Assembly (NCBI RefSeq): GCF_013141765.1 | Contig: NZ_WHOD01000070.1 | Location: 1 to 64,000 of the forward strand | DNA length: 64,000 bases | Direction: 5' to 3' | Origin: Paenibacillus foliorum | Lineage (GTDB): Bacteria; Bacillota; Bacilli; Paenibacillales; NBRC-103111 | Shown here: in pieces, positions 60,086-64,000 of the stretch | How the letters are laid out: each line of letters starts with the position of its first letter | Numbering within the stretch: position 1 is the first letter of the stretch | Program-made: the position numbers and the translations under genes | Notes under the pieces: model-generated | Seen by the model: the letters and a program-made list of their open reading frames with translations, nothing else | Database searches by the model: none | Told to the model about the DNA's origin: nothing

Positions 60086-60964
60086 TTATTTACTTCCCCA
60101 GGATTCAGTAAGCTTCTGCAAATAGGCCTTCAGTGCATCCTGTAAATCCTCCCGCTGAAGAGCAATCTCTATGGTCGCTTGAATGTAACCCAGCTTGTCC
60201 CCAACATCATAGCGCTTGCCCTGTATGGGATAAGCTATCATCTGCTGCGATGCATTGAGTATACGGAGTGCATCCGTCAACTGAATCTCTCCGCCACGAC
60301 CCGGCTCACAGCTTTCCAATATCCCGAATATTTCCGGTGCGATTATATACCTTCCAATAACAGCCAGATTGGATGGAGCCATCCCACGCTCCGGCTTTTC
60401 AACCAAATCCTCTACATATTGGTACTGCCCTCCACTTGCTGCAGGCGAAATAATTCCGTATTTATCGACATCTTCCCAAGGCACTTCCTGCACAGCTATA
60501 ACCGATGTCTCCGTTTGCTCGTAGACATCAATCATTTGCTTAAGAAAAGGCGGACTCGACTGAATAATATCGTCGCCAAGTAGAACCGCAAACGGCTCAT
60601 TCCCAATAAACTTGCGTGCGCACAGAACTGCGTGGCCAAGTCCCAAGGGCTGCTTCTGGCGAATATAATGTACATCTGCCAGATTGGAAACTGACTTCAC
60701 CAGCCGCAGTAGCTCCACATTCCCTTTTTCTTCGAGTATCATTTCCAGCTCAACTGAATTATCAAAATGATCTTCAATCGCACGCTTGTTACGTCCTGTA
60801 ACGATCATGATGTCTTCAATGCCAGCTGCGATGGCTTCCTCAACAATATATTGTATAGCCGGTGTATCAACGATGGGCAGCATTTCTTTGGGCTGAGCTT
60901 TAGTAGCAGGCAGGAAGCGCGTTCCTAGGCCTGCTGCAGGAATGATGGCTTTACGTATTTTCAT
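60086..60964 (-). CDS. galU: UTP-glucose-1-phosphate uridylyltransferase
   Basis: The 292-residue enzyme makes UDP-glucose for wall polymers and glycolipids. [72 protein letters not shown] and [20 protein letters not shown] are its signatures. The ATG overlaps the stop of the PHP gene (ATGA), so the two are translated as a pair. The C-terminal part ends [17 protein letters not shown]. Confidence 0.97.
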   Translation of the reverse strand: MKIRKAIIPAAGLGTRFLPATKAQPKEMLPIVDTPAIQYIVEEAIAAGIEDIMIVTGRNKRAIEDHFDNSVELEMILEEKGNVELLRLVKSVSNLADVHYIRQKQPLGLGHAVLCARKFIGNEPFAVLLGDDIIQSSPPFLKQMIDVYEQTETSVIAVQEVPWEDVDKYGIISPAASGGQYQYVEDLVEKPERGMAPSNLAVIGRYIIAPEIFGILESCEPGRGGEIQLTDALRILNASQQMIAYPIQGKRYDVGDKLGYIQATIEIALQREDLQDALKAYLQKLTESWGSK

Positions 60965-61854
60965 GCCTGTGCCCCCTCATCCTCACCCTTGTCACTGAAC
61001 AGTAGTTTGCTTGTTGTCTGCTTCGCATCAATCAGCAGCTGCACAACCGACATCTCGACTTTGCGGGCTCCAACTGGAGCGTGAAATACAACACCGCCGC
61101 GCTCCCCATGAAAATCAGAGCCCCCCGTCATAATAAGCCCGAGCTGCTCAGCAATTGCTCGATAATGTTTCTCCTGCTCTGGTGTGTGGTCAGAGTGATA
61201 TACCTCCAGTCCTGCTAATCCGACTTCAGTAAGCTGTGGGATCAGCTTATCTAGATTATACAGTCCAGGATGGGCAAGAACCGGTACACCGCCTGCTTCC
61301 CGTATCCACTCAATGGCAGTTAAGGGCTCGATCCGCGGCGGATTGACATAAGCTGCCGCTCCTTTACCTAAATATCGTTCGAAAGCCTCAGCCATTGAAG
61401 CTACATAGCCCTTCTTCAGAAGCGCGTCCGCAATATGCGGCCTGCCAATCGTTTCGTCAGCCTTTTTCGATGCTTGCAGAGAAGCCAGCACATCTTCCAT
61501 TGTGATTTGTAAACCAAGCTCATTCAGACGTTCTAACATCATCATGTTGCGCTGCTCTCGGACGTCTCGCAGTGAGGAGAGACGTTGCAACAATAGTGGA
61601 TTTGTATGGTCAATCCAATATCCAAGGACATGAATGTCCTGTCCTTCAGACACCGTACTGATTTCAACACCAGGAATAACCGTAATGTCGTATTGTGTTC
61701 CCGCCGCTAACGCTTCGTCAATCCCGGCAACCGTATCATGATCGGTAATGGCTATTCCCGCGAGACCCGCTTTCAACGCAAGCCGAACATTTTCCGAGGA
61801 TGGCTGTGTTCCGTCCGAAGCCGTTGTGTGTGTATGTAAATCTGCGTATAACAT
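60961..61854 (-). CDS. PHP-domain phosphoesterase
   Basis: ATG 61854 lies after GGTGGGG and gives 297 residues; the upstream GTG overlaps that site. The PHP metal motifs are complete: [67 protein letters not shown] and TGGSDFHGE. The size and motif order fit the YciV/RnaAM-like group (5'-3' exonuclease acting on pAp or small RNA). The substrate is not known here. Coupled to galU. Confidence 0.9.
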   Translation of the reverse strand: MLYADLHTHTTASDGTQPSSENVRLALKAGLAGIAITDHDTVAGIDEALAAGTQYDITVIPGVEISTVSEGQDIHVLGYWIDHTNPLLLQRLSSLRDVREQRNMMMLERLNELGLQITMEDVLASLQASKKADETIGRPHIADALLKKGYVASMAEAFERYLGKGAAAYVNPPRIEPLTAIEWIREAGGVPVLAHPGLYNLDKLIPQLTEVGLAGLEVYHSDHTPEQEKHYRAIAEQLGLIMTGGSDFHGERGGVVFHAPVGARKVEMSVVQLLIDAKQTTSKLLFSDKGEDEGAQA

Positions 61855-61894
61855 AATGTACCCCACCTTTAAAGATTTTGCGTAATATATATCC

Positions 61895-62806
61895 TTACAT
61901 CCACTGACTCAAATCCCGTTCACGCAGAAAAGTAACAAAAGTGACAGCTGAGATCGGTAAAATAGTCGAGTTCAGGTAAATTGCATAGAAGCTTCGCGAG
62001 AAGCGGATACCTTCAATCGGTTTAATTGCTAGTACGCCTAATGCTGTCTCATGCTTAAGTGACGATTGGGATAGGATTGAGATGCCAAGCCCCGCTTCCA
62101 CCGCTGATTTGACGGCTCCAGTACTGCCGAGCTCCATCACAATTTTCATATCAGTCGAATCAAAACCTGCTCTTGCCAGCTCTTCCTCCATGACCCTGCG
62201 AGTTCCCGAGCCTTGCTCGCGCAGCACAAATGGATACTTAAGAACCTCCTCCATGGTCACACTCGGACTTTGCGCTAAGGGATGGTCTCTCGGTACGATT
62301 AATACAAGCTCATCCTTCATAACCGCTTCAATGTGCACATCAGGATGATCAATCTCAGCCTCAACCAATCCAAAATTCAACTGGTGATTTAGAACTTCAT
62401 CGAGAATTAGCCGTGTATTGATTACTTTCATGCTTACTGATATATTGGGATACTCCTTACCGAATGGCCCTAATAGTCGGGGTAAAATATACTCGCCAAC
62501 TGTCATACTCGCTCCCAAGTGAAGCCTTCCCTCCAACATATGTGTAAACTTGGACATGTTAATGTCGGTTTCCTTCATCAGCTCGATGCTGCGTTTAGCA
62601 TACGGTAATAATGATCTACCAGCTTCAGACAACTCGATCTTTTTCGTTGAACGATGGAACAGCTTCGCTCCAAAGTAATCTTCTAAAGATTGCACCTGCA
62701 TAGTTACTGCAGGCTGTGTCATATGAAGCGCTTGCGCCGCGTGTGAGAAGCTTCCTTTCTCCGCTACCGTATAAAAAATATGAAGCTGATGAAAATTAAG
62801 TGCCAT
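61895..62806 (-). CDS. LysR family transcriptional regulator (CysB/CbbR-like)
   Basis: The 303-residue protein has the LysR helix-turn-helix near the start: LNFHQLHIFYTVAEKGSFSH, AAQALHMTQPAVTMQVQSLE. A two-lobe effector domain follows (LHLGASMTVGEYILPRLLG, FVLREQGSGTRRVMEEELAR, VKSAVEAGLGISILSQSSL). Proteins with the GSGTRR segment often control sulphur or CO2-related genes. The target is not identifiable here; no divergent partner lies upstream within the window. GGAGG precedes ATG 62806. Confidence 0.92.
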   Translation of the reverse strand: MALNFHQLHIFYTVAEKGSFSHAAQALHMTQPAVTMQVQSLEDYFGAKLFHRSTKKIELSEAGRSLLPYAKRSIELMKETDINMSKFTHMLEGRLHLGASMTVGEYILPRLLGPFGKEYPNISVSMKVINTRLILDEVLNHQLNFGLVEAEIDHPDVHIEAVMKDELVLIVPRDHPLAQSPSVTMEEVLKYPFVLREQGSGTRRVMEEELARAGFDSTDMKIVMELGSTGAVKSAVEAGLGISILSQSSLKHETALGVLAIKPIEGIRFSRSFYAIYLNSTILPISAVTFVTFLRERDLSQWM

Positions 62807-62848
62807 TGTCCGTTTACCTCCAGCTTGCTTTGGTACACCTATTATAGC

Positions 62849-62885
62849 AAAAATAAAAAGAGCATGCCGTATTTAACGGAATGCC
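62849..62885 (-). terminator. Terminator of the unknown gene at 62905
   Basis: On the minus strand GCATTCCGT-TAAAT-ACGGCATGC is followed by a T run. One mismatch. Confidence 0.8.
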
Positions 62886-62904
62886 CCTATATAATATATT
62901 CCAT

Positions 62905-63342
62905 TTATCTGCGTTTTCTGCTATTTTTGATCAATGTCATCCTACGTGAATGGCGAAGCCAGGAGTAGTAAGACTTCAAGTCACGTAGTTCAATAGTTTC
63001 AGACATTCTTCCAAGAAAAGTGACGATTACCATGCGGTGCAGCTGCCGATTGCTTATTCCCGAGCTCGATTCCCACCCTGTGAATTCGGCGACCATCACC
63101 AAATCATCCTCAACCAAATAAACGTCTTCACCGTTCTTATAATAAGACTTAATATTCCCTGCCTTCAATCTATCCCACAAAAAATCGCATATATCATCAA
63201 AGCCCGTTTTTTGGCTCTCAACCCTATCCGCCCAACGGATCCGAGCATGATTTGTGATTACGATATCTGCGACGTTTTTGTCCCCCAATGCAACGTAAAA
63301 CGGCTCGCAGCTGTTTAATCGGTCAATTGTTCTGTCTCTCAT
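62905..63342 (-). CDS. Hypothetical protein, 145 aa
   Basis: ATG 63342 has GAGGGG nine bases upstream. The product is soluble and mixed in charge, starting MRDRTIDRLNSCEPFYVALG and ending in a very basic tail (RHSRRMTLIKNSRKRR). DDLVMVAEFTGWESSSGIS and MVIVTFLGRMSETIELRDL suggest a beta-rich core. I do not recognise the family. It is monocistronic, ending at the hairpin 62849-62885. Confidence 0.75.
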   Translation of the reverse strand: MRDRTIDRLNSCEPFYVALGDKNVADIVITNHARIRWADRVESQKTGFDDICDFLWDRLKAGNIKSYYKNGEDVYLVEDDLVMVAEFTGWESSSGISNRQLHRMVIVTFLGRMSETIELRDLKSYYSWLRHSRRMTLIKNSRKRR

Positions 63343-63520
63343 AAATCACAACCCCTCACCTATTAAACTAGTCCTTTTCGCCTATGTACATTTGATCCCC
63401 CTTTATTTTACTAGATTTGAAAACGGATTCCAAATAAAAAAATCTTTAGATACCATGGAAATTCTTATCTTTAACAACTAAAAACCTCACTCTCATCCCT
63501 CTGATTGATGAACTGCATGT

Positions 63521-63556
63521 ACAAAAAAAGCCTCCGATGGTTCAGAAGCTTTTGGT
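63521..63556 (-). terminator. Terminator downstream of ylbG
   Basis: On the minus strand AGCTTCT-GAACCATC-GGAGGCT (with G-T pairs) is followed by seven T. It lies 85 bases past the ylbG stop. Confidence 0.65.
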
Positions 63557-63640
63557 AATGCATTTTATATTAAGAAAAGAAAAGTATAGAGCGCCTGGTG
63601 CCTTACCTACTTCTTTTCTTTAACAATCGATGGTTTGCAG

Positions 63641-63907
63641 TTATACTGTGTAGAAACGTGTTTTATCAGCCATATTACTACTGTATTCTGTTTGTATCTC
63701 ATTGCGGTAAGAGCGCTCGACCTTTTTGACAAAAGGCAGCTTCTGCAGTTGTTTTGTTGTTTCTTCCAATTTGGATGAATGTACATACATAGCCGCATAG
63801 TGCAATCTCTTAGAAATATAATGTACACTTCCGTAACGCTCTAACTGTTTATTAGCAGCTTTGAGGTCACTCACCCAAACAATTAAGCCACTGCGATCAG
63901 TAAACAT
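63641..63907 (-). CDS. ylbG: YlbG family protein (UPF0298)
   Basis: The 88-residue protein reads MFTDRSGLIVWVSDLKAANK, QLERYGSVHYISKRLHYAAM, then KLEETTKQLQKLPFVKKVER. This is the DUF2129/YlbG signature. The function is unknown; it is found across Bacilli, usually beside ylbF. Here ylbF is not adjacent. A divergent gene starts 52 bases away. Confidence 0.93.
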   Translation of the reverse strand: MFTDRSGLIVWVSDLKAANKQLERYGSVHYISKRLHYAAMYVHSSKLEETTKQLQKLPFVKKVERSYRNEIQTEYSSNMADKTRFYTV

Positions 63908-63958
63908 GATTTATACCTTCTTTCTATAATAAGATAATCAATGAAAGGACGAAACAAA

Positions 63959-64000
63959 TTGAATATGGCACAAATACTAGTTGAAGCCTTGCGCGGAGCT
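63959..64000 (+). CDS. Start of a further gene, cut by the window edge
   Basis: TTG 63959 lies nine bases after AAAGGA and opens MNMAQILVEALRGA before the window ends; ATG 63965 is an alternative. The phrase AQILVEALRGA resembles the N-terminus of thiamine-diphosphate enzymes such as acetolactate synthase, but 14 residues are too few to be sure. Confidence 0.45.
   Translation, partial: MNMAQILVEALRGA

Noticed and set aside
1..64000. CRISPR array, rRNA operon, complete insertion sequence or integrase
   Set aside because: No regularly spaced repeats, no rRNA sequence and no transposase or integrase motifs were found on either strand.

Overview
The window looks like a chromosomal segment of an endospore-forming member of the Paenibacillaceae (Paenibacillus or a close relative). 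The evidence is an alpha/beta-type small acid-soluble spore protein, spoVM, a SpoVIF-like and a YjcZ-like protein, an S-layer-homology protein, strong AGGAGG ribosome sites with frequent GTG/TTG starts, and a block whose gene order matches the yloA-recG region of Bacillus subtilis. No search was run; every name comes from reading motifs.

Bases 1-9050 are an AT-rich accessory region full of broken genes. It holds a frameshifted ATP-dependent DNA ligase, a ParB-like gene with a one-base slip followed by the remains of a C5-cytosine methyltransferase, two adjacent wrecked staphylococcal-nuclease-like genes, an unidentified frame-decayed ORF, two YolD-like proteins, an orphan phage-type holin and a tRNA-Lys(CTT). 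Intact genes among the wreckage are a secreted Hcp-fold protein, a secreted cyclophilin, a YjcZ-like peptide and several small unknowns. It reads as the residue of one or more prophages or other mobile elements.

Bases 9250-28720 carry accessory but healthy genes: a KtrB/TrkH potassium channel, a nitroreductase, a DJ-1/PfpI protein, an intact DNA ligase related to the dead one, a spore protein, a YcdB/SLH surface protein, an ECF41 sigma factor with its usual carboxymuconolactone-decarboxylase partner and a matching promoter, a four-gene cluster of DUF350 + glutathionylspermidine-synthase-like ATP-grasp enzyme + Ser/Gly-rich lipoprotein + unknown protein, a Tat-exported beta-helix protein, and a five-gene MarR / EmrA / EmrB / lipoprotein adaptor / secreted unknown efflux operon.

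Bases 28829-57932 are the conserved core, almost all on the minus strand: rqcH (divergent), Ca-ATPase, dapF, homocysteine methyltransferase/MTHFR, yicC, remA, gmk, rpoZ, coaBC, priA, def, fmt, rsmB, rlmN, prpC, prkC, rsgA, rpe, a small membrane protein, spoVM, rpmB (opposite strand), yloU, fakA, degV, recG. Overlapping stops and starts (prkC/rsgA, def/fmt, coaBC/priA, remA/gmk) point to long co-transcribed units covering nucleotide supply, translation start and rRNA maturation, ribosome assembly and quality control, and Ser/Thr phospho-signalling. thiN and sdaAB/sdaAA of the Bacillus order are absent; dapF, the MTHFR gene and degV sit in the block instead.

Bases 58000-64000 hold an IMP dehydrogenase of the Tritrichomonas type, galU, a PHP-domain phosphoesterase, a LysR regulator, two small unknown proteins, ylbG and the first codons of one further gene. 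The most attractive leads are the DUF350/ATP-grasp/lipoprotein cluster, the ECF41 module with a readable promoter, the secreted Hcp-fold protein in a Gram-positive, and the stratified gene graveyard at the left end.
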